A stretch of DNA of 6,859 bases from Lentimicrobiaceae bacterium (GCA_009787675.1 WQSU01000136.1:1-6859), one strand, 5' to 3'. Counted from the stretch's first letter, positions 1 through 6,308 are shown. Notes: a model not told the origin generated them from the letters alone. Program-made: numbers and translations.

Positions 1-623
1 ACTTTCTTCCCGTTCAGCGGTTTTGTTGGGGGTATAAATTTAGAGAAATCGGCTCGTTTTGCATCAGGAAGATGTGAAAGAAGGTCAAAATCAGAAACAT
101 AGCGTTTCAGATAATCAATTCCAACGGGTGTTTTATCTTCGGTGAGTTGTCGGCGACATTTGGCTTCGCAGGGGCGCACGCACACTCGCCCGCAAATAGC
201 AGGCAAAGGGTTGGTTTCCTTGATTAAAGCTACTGCTTGTTCATACAATCCTTTCTCAATCAGCGACAGGTAGCCTTGCACGTCCACGCCTGCGGGGCAA
301 GTAAGTTTACAGGGCGCCACACAGTCGGCGTAGTGGTTGCTCATTAACAACTCCAGCGCCGTTTTTCGCGCCTCAAAAATGGTGATTGTGTCGGTTTCAA
401 TTTCCATTCCCTCCTGCACTATTGTGGAGCATGCAGGCTGGTGCGTTTTATAACCTTTAATGGCAACCACGCATAAAAAGCAGGAAGAAAACGGTTTTAA
501 TTTGGGGTCGTGGCACAAATGCGGAATCTCTACGCCGATAGATTTACAAACGTTAAGAATGGTTTCTCCGGCGTTTGCAGTAACTTTTTGTCCGTTAATA
601 TGAAGCGTAATTTTTTCGTTCAT
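1..623 (-). CDS. Iron-sulfur FAD/NAD(P)-dependent oxidoreductase, N-terminal part (NuoG-like [2Fe-2S] domain plus GltD/DPYD-type [4Fe-4S] domain), partial
   Basis: The frame opens at ATG 623, three codons after an in-frame TAA, and stays open for 207 codons to the window edge, so the C-terminus is missing. Residues 1-85 look like the [2Fe-2S] ferredoxin domain at the start of NuoG and HydA proteins, with the C-x10-C-x2-C-x13-C spacing at C37, C48, C51 and C65. From about residue 97 it changes to the cluster domain of glutamate synthase small subunit and dihydropyrimidine dehydrogenase: C101, C105, C109, the segment TCPAGVDVQGYL, then NPLPAICGRVC with C144, C148, C152 and C156. In that family this domain passes electrons between clusters and a following FAD/NAD(P)H module, which should lie beyond the left edge. 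The likely role is cytoplasmic NAD(P)H-linked electron transfer, perhaps with a hydrogenase, formate dehydrogenase or transhydrogenase partner. The partner is not visible, so the exact reaction is unknown. Domain assignment is firm; function is inferred. Confidence 0.88.
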   Translation of the reverse strand, partial: MNEKITLHINGQKVTANAGETILNVCKSIGVEIPHLCHDPKLKPFSSCFLCVVAIKGYKTHQPACSTIVQEGMEIETDTITIFEARKTALELLMSNHYADCVAPCKLTCPAGVDVQGYLSLIEKGLYEQAVALIKETNPLPAICGRVCVRPCEAKCRRQLTEDKTPVGIDYLKRYVSDFDLLSHLPDAKRADFSKFIPPTKPLNGKK

Positions 624-710
624 TGATAATTATGATTCTAATGTGTAAAATTTTTAAAAAGTTTGCGAATATATTGTTTTTTTAAGGCATAAATATCTTC
701 TGTAAATATC

Positions 711-741
711 AAAAAAAGGACTGCTGCTAACAATCCTTTTT
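711..741 (-). terminator. Rho-independent terminator, minus strand
   Basis: Read on the minus strand, AAAAAGGATTG (741-731) pairs with CAGTCCTTTTT (723-713) across the 7-nt loop TTAGCAG. This gives an 11-bp stem with one G-U wobble, and the transcript ends in seven U (717-711). On the plus strand the wobble becomes a C-A mismatch, so the minus strand is the better reading. It lies about 300 nt after the RRM gene stop and 88 nt before the left-edge oxidoreductase start, so it would insulate that gene from upstream transcription. The first stem base overlaps the stop codon of the possible remnant at 740-868. The stem is A-U rich, so its strength is uncertain. Confidence 0.6.
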
Positions 742-868
742 ATTGACTTTTAGTCAGAATTTCAAAACTATCCCTGACAAGCTGCTCCCCAGCATAGCCT
801 GCATCCGTTTTGATTTGACTCTGTAAAAATAACTCCTGACTCTCTGTATAGAAAACAGTAGCTAAAAA
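740..868 (-). other. Possible 3' remnant of a coding sequence (42 open codons, no start)
   Basis: Between an in-frame TAA (871-869) and a TAA at 742-740 the minus strand has 42 sense codons whose translation reads like real protein; it ends GEQLVRDSFEILTKSQ. No ATG, GTG or TTG start is visible, and the frame is closed upstream. The strongest hint that it was once a gene end is that its stop codon abuts the terminator hairpin at 711-741. I do not recognise the family. An open stretch of this length can arise by chance, and the plus strand also has a shorter protein-like frame here, so this is a weak call. Confidence 0.22.
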
Positions 869-1047
869 TTAGCATCAAAATTGTTCATCATACTAAAATT
901 TCCTATCTTAATAATTACAAAATAAGAAAATCAACGATTTATAGGTTTCTTTTGAACGTTATTGTGCCCTGCTATTCATAAAGCCGCCGGGGGGTGGAGC
1001 AACTTGAAGAAAAGATGTTTTTTAAAAAATGTTTAAATAGACCTAAA

Positions 1048-1386
1048 CTACCAACGTTTGTTGTTGCCTCTGTCGCTATATCCTCTACCACCGCCATCAC
1101 GACGTCTGTCTCCACCACTGTGCCCGCTTCTTGGGGGTCTGCTTTCGCGTGGGCGAGCTTCGTTAACAGTAAGTACCTTACCTTCGTGTTCAAATTGATT
1201 TAATTCTTCAATAGCCTTTTGTGCTGCTGCATCATCGGGCATTTCTACAAAGCCAAAGCCTCTGGAACGACCTGTGTAACGGTCTGTTACCACGTTGGCT
1301 GAAGAAACTTCGCCATATTCTTCGAATAATTGTCTTAAGCCTCCGTCTTCAACTTTAAAGTTCAAATTGGAAATAAAAATGTTCAT
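1048..1386 (-). CDS. RRM-domain RNA-binding protein with Arg/Gly-rich tail
   Basis: This complete 112-residue protein has one RNA recognition motif (residues 1-78) and a basic, disordered tail. RNP2 is IFISNL (3-8) and RNP1 is RGFGFVEM (42-49), with the aromatic residues F4, F44 and F46 that stack on RNA bases. The linker DRYTGRSRGFGF is typical of the small single-RRM proteins of cyanobacteria and Bacteroidota. Residues 78-112 are rich in Arg, Gly, Asp and Ser (RRRDGGGRGY), like an RGG box, which usually adds non-specific RNA affinity. Family members bind single-stranded RNA and act as RNA chaperones or post-transcriptional regulators; some are cold-induced. The target here is unknown. Upstream on the minus strand is an A/T-only leader without a Shine-Dalgarno motif. 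The gene diverges from the thiamine pyrophosphokinase gene. No terminator lies directly after its stop; the first good one is at 711-741. Confidence 0.93.
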   Translation of the reverse strand: MNIFISNLNFKVEDGGLRQLFEEYGEVSSANVVTDRYTGRSRGFGFVEMPDDAAAQKAIEELNQFEHEGKVLTVNEARPRESRPPRSGHSGGDRRRDGGGRGYSDRGNNKRW

Positions 1387-1438
1387 AAATAAAATAATAT
1401 AATAAGTTAATTAATTTTTTTTGGTTGAAAACAGCGAA

Positions 1439-1481
1439 AAAACATATCCTTACACGATTCTCAAATCAATCGGCAAAAATA
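1439..1481 (-). promoter_or_regulatory. Candidate promoter region of the RRM gene (Bacteroidota type)
   Basis: Two minus-strand candidates for the TAnnTTTG -7 box are visible. TATTTTTG (1481-1474) matches fully but has no TTG at the usual distance upstream. TATGTTTT (1446-1439) has one mismatch but has TTG (1469-1467) 20 nt upstream, close to the usual -33/-7 spacing. Either would give a 5' leader of roughly 45-85 nt. The choice between them is inference. Confidence 0.35.
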
Positions 1482-1523
1482 AAAAAAAAGCAACACCTTC
1501 ATATTTTCTTATTGTTGTTTATA

Positions 1524-1531
1524 TACTTTTG
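1524..1531 (+). promoter_or_regulatory. -7 promoter box of the thiamine pyrophosphokinase gene
   Basis: TACTTTTG fits the Bacteroidota primary sigma factor -7 consensus TAnnTTTG exactly and is followed by CAACTC. Transcription should start near 1536-1539, leaving a leader of about 25 nt. No clear TTG -33 element is present at the expected distance. The leader is too short for a TPP riboswitch, and none of the conserved THI-box sequence is seen. Confidence 0.5.
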
Positions 1532-1560
1532 CAACTCTATAAGAAAGAAAAGAAAGATTC

Positions 1561-2214
1561 ATGACAATAATGAGATTCCTCCCCCATGTAAATCCGCAAT
1601 CAAAGATTGTAATTTTAGCAAATGGTGAGAAACCAACCCATCCTCTACCTTTGCAAATTTTAAAAGATGCCGGAAAAATAGTTTGTTGCGACGGCGCCAT
1701 TTCGTTTTTAGAGGAGTTAAACATTATTCCTAATGTCATAATTGGAGATTGTGATTCTATTTCTTCGGAACAAAAAGAAAAATACCAATCGCTCATTCAT
1801 GCCGACTACAGTGTGGATTATAATGATTTGCAAAAAGCCATAAAATACTGTGTAGCAAATGAATGGGATGATATCGTTATTTTAGGCGCTACAGGCTGGC
1901 GCGATGATCACTTTTTAGCCAACATCGGAATTTTAATGCATTATGCAAACAGCATCTCTTTAAGCATGATGAGTAACTATGGCACTTTTATTCCTATTAG
2001 GCAAACCACAACTTTTGAGAGCTATCCAGGGCAGCAAATCTCAATTTTTAGTTTCTCATCCAAAACAGCTATTACCTATCGTGGATTAAAATACTCAGTT
2101 TGTAAGCAGAAGTTCAAAGAATTATGGGAGGGCTCTTTAAACGAAGCCGTCGGAGAAATTTTTACTATTGAAATTAAAAAAAATGATACAGCGTTAGTTT
2201 ACATAGCATTTTAA
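1561..2214 (+). CDS. Thiamine pyrophosphokinase
   Basis: This 217-residue protein transfers pyrophosphate from ATP to thiamine, giving the cofactor thiamine diphosphate in the cytoplasm. The family signatures appear in order: ILANGEKPTH (18-27), CCDGA (42-46), IIGDCDSIS (60-68) with the metal-binding acidic pair D63 and D65, NDLQKA (88-93), and ILGATGWRDDHFLANI (107-122), the nucleotide-binding loop. The C-terminal half is the beta-rich thiamine-binding domain, and the length is normal for the family. The start is ATG 1561, six codons after an in-frame TAA (1540-1542); a second ATG at 1570 is possible. Two motif positions differ from the form I remember: GDLDS reads GDCDS, and the stretch usually like DQNTND reads SVDYND. 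Related genes in Bacteroidota often sit beside a thiamine transporter; this one stands alone. The gene is commonly called thiN or TPK. Confidence 0.93.
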   Translation: MTIMRFLPHVNPQSKIVILANGEKPTHPLPLQILKDAGKIVCCDGAISFLEELNIIPNVIIGDCDSISSEQKEKYQSLIHADYSVDYNDLQKAIKYCVANEWDDIVILGATGWRDDHFLANIGILMHYANSISLSMMSNYGTFIPIRQTTTFESYPGQQISIFSFSSKTAITYRGLKYSVCKQKFKELWEGSLNEAVGEIFTIEIKKNDTALVYIAF

Positions 2215-2253
2215 AGATTTGAACTTTCATGTTTATTAATATAAAATATTGTG

Positions 2254-2261
2254 TAGTTTTG
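2254..2261 (+). promoter_or_regulatory. -7 promoter box of the secreted protease gene
   Basis: TAGTTTTG matches TAnnTTTG and is followed by CAGCC. It lies 53 nt before the protease ATG, giving a predicted leader of about 45 nt. No convincing -33 TTG is seen at the usual spacing. It falls inside the region covered if the protease frame is extended upstream to a TTG codon at 2249, which argues against that upstream start. Confidence 0.5.
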
Positions 2262-2314
2262 CAGCCACTTTCTACAAGAAAAACCAACTTCTAAAAACCC
2301 AAAAAATATTTATT

Positions 2315-4483
2315 ATGAAAAAAGAAACTATTCTTTCATTTTTTTTATTGGCGTTATTTTTTGTAATAACTCCTTCATTTGCACAAATTAGTGTAGGCGG
2401 CACTCCTCCAAGTTTTATTTTTGAAACGGAAAATGTAAGGCTTTCCTCAACGGTAGATTTGCTGGTTGATTTTAATGTAGTAGCGTTGCGTGAAGAGGAT
2501 GCTGTACGTAAACTCGATAATTTACCACCTCGCGTAGGTAGAATTATTCCGGTAAATTTCACTACGGAAAACTCTGGTGAATGGACTATACTCCCCAGTG
2601 GACAGGAAATTTGGAGGCTTTGCATTACGGCAGAAGATGCCATTGGCATCATGCTCCTTTACGACAAGTTTGATATCCCTGCCGGCGGAAAGTTATTTAT
2701 TTACAACGATACCCGTTCGCAAGTGTTGGGCGCATTTACCCAAGAGAGCAACCCAACCAAAGTTGAATTTGCAACAGAATTTATTCAGGGCGAAATTCTT
2801 ACCATGGAATATTTAGCGCCCATGTCAGGCAATGCCTACTCGCCCTTTATTATCTCTGGCGTGGTTTATGGGTATAACAATTTATTTTTTGATACTCCAA
2901 ATGGAGTAGAACAATTAGGAGTAGATAGAGCTTCACAACCTTGTGAAGTGAATATAAATTGCCCTGAAGGCGCCAATTGGCAAGACCAAAAAAAAGGGGT
3001 TGTACGGTTAACGATACCGATCCCGCCATACAGCTATTTTTGCAGCGCCTCAGTAATAAACAATACTTCCGGCAATCTTGATCCTCTTGTATTATCAGCA
3101 TTTCACTGTTTTGACGGTGCCAGCGCCACTAACGTAAATCAAACTGTCTTTTATTTTAACTACGAATACACCACCTGCACAGGTACTGCTGCTTCATCAA
3201 AAACAATGACAGGAGGTCAAATTTTAGTGAACATTCCAACGCATCAAGGCTCTGACGGTACTTTATTGCGTCTCAACCAAAATATTCCAGAGTCTTACGA
3301 TGCGTATTATAACGGTTGGGACAGACGAAATACTGCGGCTACCAGTGGCGTTAGTATTCACCATCCTGATGGAGATAGAAAGAAAATTTCAACTTTTACC
3401 AGCTCGCTCGTTTCAACCGGCAATATTAACATTGATGGCAATATTATGGCGGCAAACTCTGTGTGGCGTGTTACTTGGGCTCAAACCCAAACCAATTGGG
3501 GGGTTACCGAAGGTGGATCGTCCGGCTCCCCTATCTTTAATCAAGATAGACGTATTGTAGGAACACTCACAGGAGGTAATTCATTCTGTACTTCACCTTC
3601 TTCACCCGACTTTTATGGAAAACTTTGGTACCATTGGGATAGAATGAGTAATGCCTCTCTTCACATGAAACCTTACTTAGACCCTATTAATTCAGACGCT
3701 GAATATATTGATGGTACTTATACAGTCGCTCCCAACGACTGTGACCCTGTAACAAACTTTAAAGTTAACTATTCATCAGATTGTAGTAAGGCTAACTTAA
3801 CATGGAATCCTCCGGCAACAACCAACCCTGTTTACAACGTATATCGCGATAATGTCCGTATCGCATCCAGTATTACTACACCCTCATACACGGATAACAG
3901 TTTTAATATAGCAGTCGGTCATACATGGTCAGTAAAAGTAGCTTGCCAAAGCCTTGAATCTATTGCTGAAAGTGTAACTATGCCGAAATGCGTTTCTGTT
4001 TATACAATTACGGCAAGTGCAGGCTCACACGGTACAATTAATCCTTCAGGCGCCGTAGAAGTAACTCAAGGAACAAGTCAAACATTTACCTTTACACCTG
4101 ATGAAGGATATAGGGTCAATAAAGTATTTATTGATGGAACGGAAAATCCTACCGCAGCAACAAACGGTTCATACACCTTTACCAATGTCAAAGAAAACCA
4201 CCTCATTTCTGTTAGTTTCAAAGTTTATGTTGGTATAGACGAAAATGAACAATCAACGGGAATTCTCATTTATCCGAATCCAACCACAGGAGAATTAACA
4301 GTTTACAGCGAACAATTAGGAACAAATAATGATGATATTGAATATACCATTTATAATCTCTATGGACAAATACTCACGCAAGGGAAATTATCTCTTTCTC
4401 ACGTAATCAATGTTTCCTCTTTGGCAAATGGTATTTATTATTTAAAGATTTTAGAGAAAACCGTGAAGTTTGTTAAAGAATAG
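2315..4483 (+). CDS. Secreted lysyl-endopeptidase-like serine protease (family S1) with T9SS type A sorting domain
   Basis: I chose ATG 2315 because MKKETI opens a classical signal peptide with likely cleavage after A23 (PSFA-Q). The upstream frame extension to TTG 2249 covers the promoter box and adds no signal features. The protein has 722 residues. Residues 24 to about 201 resemble the propeptide of lysyl endopeptidases. Residues 202-468 are the trypsin-fold domain: catalytic H264 (SAFHC), D314 (GSDGTLLRL) and S403 (GGSSGSP). All six cysteines of Achromobacter protease I, aligned from memory, are present (C210, C216, C243, C265, C288, C425), implying three disulfides. D432 aligns with the Lys-specificity Asp225, while T419 replaces His210. 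Then follow a fibronectin III-like domain (479-558), an InlB-type beta-repeat (563-636) and a C-terminal type A sorting domain (about 645-722; YPNPTTGELTV, NGIYYLKI). The protein should cross the outer membrane by T9SS and be released or surface-anchored, to digest extracellular protein. The sequence up to glnS shows no terminator. Confidence 0.93.
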   Translation: MKKETILSFFLLALFFVITPSFAQISVGGTPPSFIFETENVRLSSTVDLLVDFNVVALREEDAVRKLDNLPPRVGRIIPVNFTTENSGEWTILPSGQEIWRLCITAEDAIGIMLLYDKFDIPAGGKLFIYNDTRSQVLGAFTQESNPTKVEFATEFIQGEILTMEYLAPMSGNAYSPFIISGVVYGYNNLFFDTPNGVEQLGVDRASQPCEVNINCPEGANWQDQKKGVVRLTIPIPPYSYFCSASVINNTSGNLDPLVLSAFHCFDGASATNVNQTVFYFNYEYTTCTGTAASSKTMTGGQILVNIPTHQGSDGTLLRLNQNIPESYDAYYNGWDRRNTAATSGVSIHHPDGDRKKISTFTSSLVSTGNINIDGNIMAANSVWRVTWAQTQTNWGVTEGGSSGSPIFNQDRRIVGTLTGGNSFCTSPSSPDFYGKLWYHWDRMSNASLHMKPYLDPINSDAEYIDGTYTVAPNDCDPVTNFKVNYSSDCSKANLTWNPPATTNPVYNVYRDNVRIASSITTPSYTDNSFNIAVGHTWSVKVACQSLESIAESVTMPKCVSVYTITASAGSHGTINPSGAVEVTQGTSQTFTFTPDEGYRVNKVFIDGTENPTAATNGSYTFTNVKENHLISVSFKVYVGIDENEQSTGILIYPNPTTGELTVYSEQLGTNNDDIEYTIYNLYGQILTQGKLSLSHVINVSSLANGIYYLKILEKTVKFVKE

Positions 4484-4536
4484 GGTTTAGAAATCATGAC
4501 CTAATTAACTATATAAACTCAAAGTAAATTACCCTT

Positions 4537-6159
4537 ATGAATTTTATTGAAGAAATTATTGAAGAAGACCTGAAAAAAAGAAAAAACGATTCGCGCGTAC
4601 ATACACGCTTCCCGCCGGAGCCGAATGGTTATTTGCATATTGGTCATGCCAAATCCATTTGCCTGAACTTTGGATTGGCAAAAAAATATAACGGCTTGTG
4701 TAACTTGCGTTTCGATGACACGAACCCCACCAAAGAAGATGTGGAATACGTGGATTCCATTAAAGAAGACATTCAATGGTTGGGATTCCAATGGGCGGGA
4801 GAATATTATGCTTCCGACTATTTCGACCAACTTTATGCGTGGGCGGAATTGATGATTGTGCGCGGGCTTGCCTACGTGGACGACTCTACCCAAGAGGAGA
4901 TTAGCCGCGAGCGCGGCGTGCCCACCAAACCCGGAACGGAAAACAAATACCGCAACAGAACAATTGAAGAGAATATGGAATTGTTCCACGGCATGCGCGC
5001 AGGCGAATTCCCCGAAGGTAGCCACGTGCTGCGTGCCAAAGCTGACATGGCTTCGCCCAATATGCATTTGCGCGATCCCATTCTCTACCGCATTCTCTTT
5101 GCCGAACACCACCGTACAGGAAACAAATGGTGCATCTACCCCATGTATGACTACGCACACGGACAAAGCGATTCTATAGAAAATATTACTCACTCTATCT
5201 GCACATTAGAGTTTGAGGTGCACCGACCGCTCTACGATTGGTTCTGCAAGGTATTGGAAATTCATCATCCGCAACAAATTGAGTTTGCACGGTTGAACCT
5301 GAATTATACCATCATGAGTAAACGTAAACTGTTACAGTTGGTTACGGAAAAACACGTGATGGGTTGGGACGACCCGCGTATGCCTACCATTTCGGGATTG
5401 CGCCGCAGAGGCTATTCTCCTGAAGCCATTCGCAATTTTGCAGAAACAGTGGGCGTAGCAAAAAGAGAAAATGTGATTGACGTTAGTTTGCTGGAATTTT
5501 GTGCCCGCGAACACCTCAACAAAGCTGCAATCAGAACTATGGCTCTTTTAGATCCCGTGAAGCTGATTATTGATAACTATCCCGAAAACGAAACAGAACT
5601 GTTACAAGCCGTTAACAATCCCGAAGACCCTGAAGCAGGCGTGAGAGAGATTCCTTTTGGCAAAGTATTGTATATTGAACGTGCTGATTTTAAAGAAGAT
5701 GCTGATAAAAACTTCTTCCGATTAACGATTGATAGTGAAGTGCGCTTGAAGTACGCCTACATTGTAAAATGTACACATGTTGTAAAAGATGCTACAAGTA
5801 ACATCATTGAGATTCATTGCACGTACGATTCTGAAACGAAGAGTGGTATGCACACTACACGCAAAGTGAAAGCCACGATTCATTGGATTGCGGAAACTTT
5901 TGCCAAACCGGCTGAGTTTCGCCTTTTTGAACGTCTGTTTACCGTTCCCGAACCCGACAACGCCGATGAGGGCAAAACTTTTTTGGACTACCTGAACCCC
6001 AACTCATTAACAGTGGTAAACGGTTTGGTTGAACAAAATATTACCAAAGAAAACGCTGCCCAATATTATCAATTTGAACGCATTGGCTATTTCTGCGTGG
6101 ACAAAGAAAGTATGGATGAAAAATTGGTATTTAATAAGACGGTGGGATTGAAACAGTGA
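4537..6159 (+). CDS. glnS: Glutaminyl-tRNA synthetase
   Basis: This 540-residue class I synthetase charges tRNA-Gln with glutamine using ATP. The N-terminus NFIEEIIEEDLKK matches the usual GlnRS start, then RFPPEPNGYLHIGHAKS carries the HIGH motif at 34-37. The GlnRS form of the KMSKS loop is MSKRK at 260-264, in the context NLNYTIMSKRKLLQLV, which separates it from GluRS. YPMYDYAHGQSD (with Y204) and THSICTLEFEVHRPLYDW form the amino-acid and acceptor-end pocket. From about residue 330 on is the beta-barrel anticodon-binding region. Length is close to the 554 residues of E. coli GlnRS, so the gene is complete. The start is fixed by an in-frame TAA at 4525-4527, three codons upstream, with no other ATG between. 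It lies 53 bp after the protease gene with no terminator seen, so some read-through is possible. The 5' half is visibly more GC-rich than the 3' half. Confidence 0.98.
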   Translation: MNFIEEIIEEDLKKRKNDSRVHTRFPPEPNGYLHIGHAKSICLNFGLAKKYNGLCNLRFDDTNPTKEDVEYVDSIKEDIQWLGFQWAGEYYASDYFDQLYAWAELMIVRGLAYVDDSTQEEISRERGVPTKPGTENKYRNRTIEENMELFHGMRAGEFPEGSHVLRAKADMASPNMHLRDPILYRILFAEHHRTGNKWCIYPMYDYAHGQSDSIENITHSICTLEFEVHRPLYDWFCKVLEIHHPQQIEFARLNLNYTIMSKRKLLQLVTEKHVMGWDDPRMPTISGLRRRGYSPEAIRNFAETVGVAKRENVIDVSLLEFCAREHLNKAAIRTMALLDPVKLIIDNYPENETELLQAVNNPEDPEAGVREIPFGKVLYIERADFKEDADKNFFRLTIDSEVRLKYAYIVKCTHVVKDATSNIIEIHCTYDSETKSGMHTTRKVKATIHWIAETFAKPAEFRLFERLFTVPEPDNADEGKTFLDYLNPNSLTVVNGLVEQNITKENAAQYYQFERIGYFCVDKESMDEKLVFNKTVGLKQ

Positions 6160-6186
6160 TCGATGAGCCGATGGGTGTTTCATTGC

Positions 6187-6206
6187 GAACAGTACTGTTC
6201 TTTTTT
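6187..6206 (+). terminator. Palindrome plus T-run, probable glnS terminator
   Basis: GAACAGTACTGTTC (6187-6200) is a perfect 14-bp palindrome followed directly by six T (6201-6206), 27 bp after the glnS stop. As RNA it folds to a 5-bp stem with a GUAC loop and a U tract, a short but plausible intrinsic terminator. A perfect dyad can also bind a dimeric regulator. The position after glnS and the T-run on one side favour termination. Confidence 0.45.
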
Positions 6207-6308
6207 AGTCAAGGGAATTCTTGTTTATATTCCATATTTTAAAAGATTTAGGTTAAACTTGATTTACCTATTTCGGGAAGATGTAATGAAGAAAAATCTC
6301 ATTTTTAA

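Larger units (their letters stand above)
624..1047. other. 424-bp AT-rich interval with no convincing gene
   Basis: This lies between two minus-strand genes. It is AT-rich and broken by stops in all frames. It holds a terminator-like hairpin (711-741), a 42-codon open stretch directly before that hairpin (740-868), a minus-strand TAnnTTTG match (763-770), a small inverted repeat GCTAA-aaa-TTAGC (861-873), two similar blocks TGACTCTGTA (817-826) and TGACTCTCTGTA (837-848), a short GC-rich patch (about 981-1000) and the palindrome TTTTTTAAAAAA (1018-1029). I see no tRNA, known riboswitch or insertion sequence end. Confidence 0.6.

Noticed and set aside
1018..1029. TTTTTTAAAAAA palindrome after the RRM gene as its terminator
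   Set aside because: No loop and only A-T pairs; it would not form a stable RNA hairpin.
972..1193. 73-codon minus-strand frame overlapping the end of the RRM gene and running 76 bp past it
   Set aside because: It is the alternative frame of the Arg/Gly-rich codons of the RRM tail; its sequence has no family character, and no frameshift signal joins it to the RRM frame.
994..1203. 69-codon plus-strand frame opposite the RRM gene
   Set aside because: Antisense shadow of the repetitive RGG-tail codons; Ser/Thr/Ala-rich translation without domain character.
1531..1560. TPP riboswitch before the thiamine pyrophosphokinase gene
   Set aside because: The leader is only about 25 nt and contains no THI-box sequence.
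1425..1628. 67-codon plus-strand frame across the divergent promoter region
   Set aside because: Lys-rich low-complexity translation from AT-rich DNA that overlaps both promoters and the thiamine pyrophosphokinase start.
2249..2314. Upstream TTG start for the protease adding 22 residues
   Set aside because: It would put the -7 box inside the coding region and bury the signal peptide behind a charged extension.
4519..5193. 224-codon frame antisense to glnS
   Set aside because: Long only because the GC-rich 5' half of glnS lacks stops on the other strand; glnS itself is certain.
6187..6200. LexA/SOS box of the GAAC-N4-GTTC type
   Set aside because: The spacing between GAAC and GTTC is 6, not 4, and it sits just after glnS next to a T-run, not at a DNA-repair gene.
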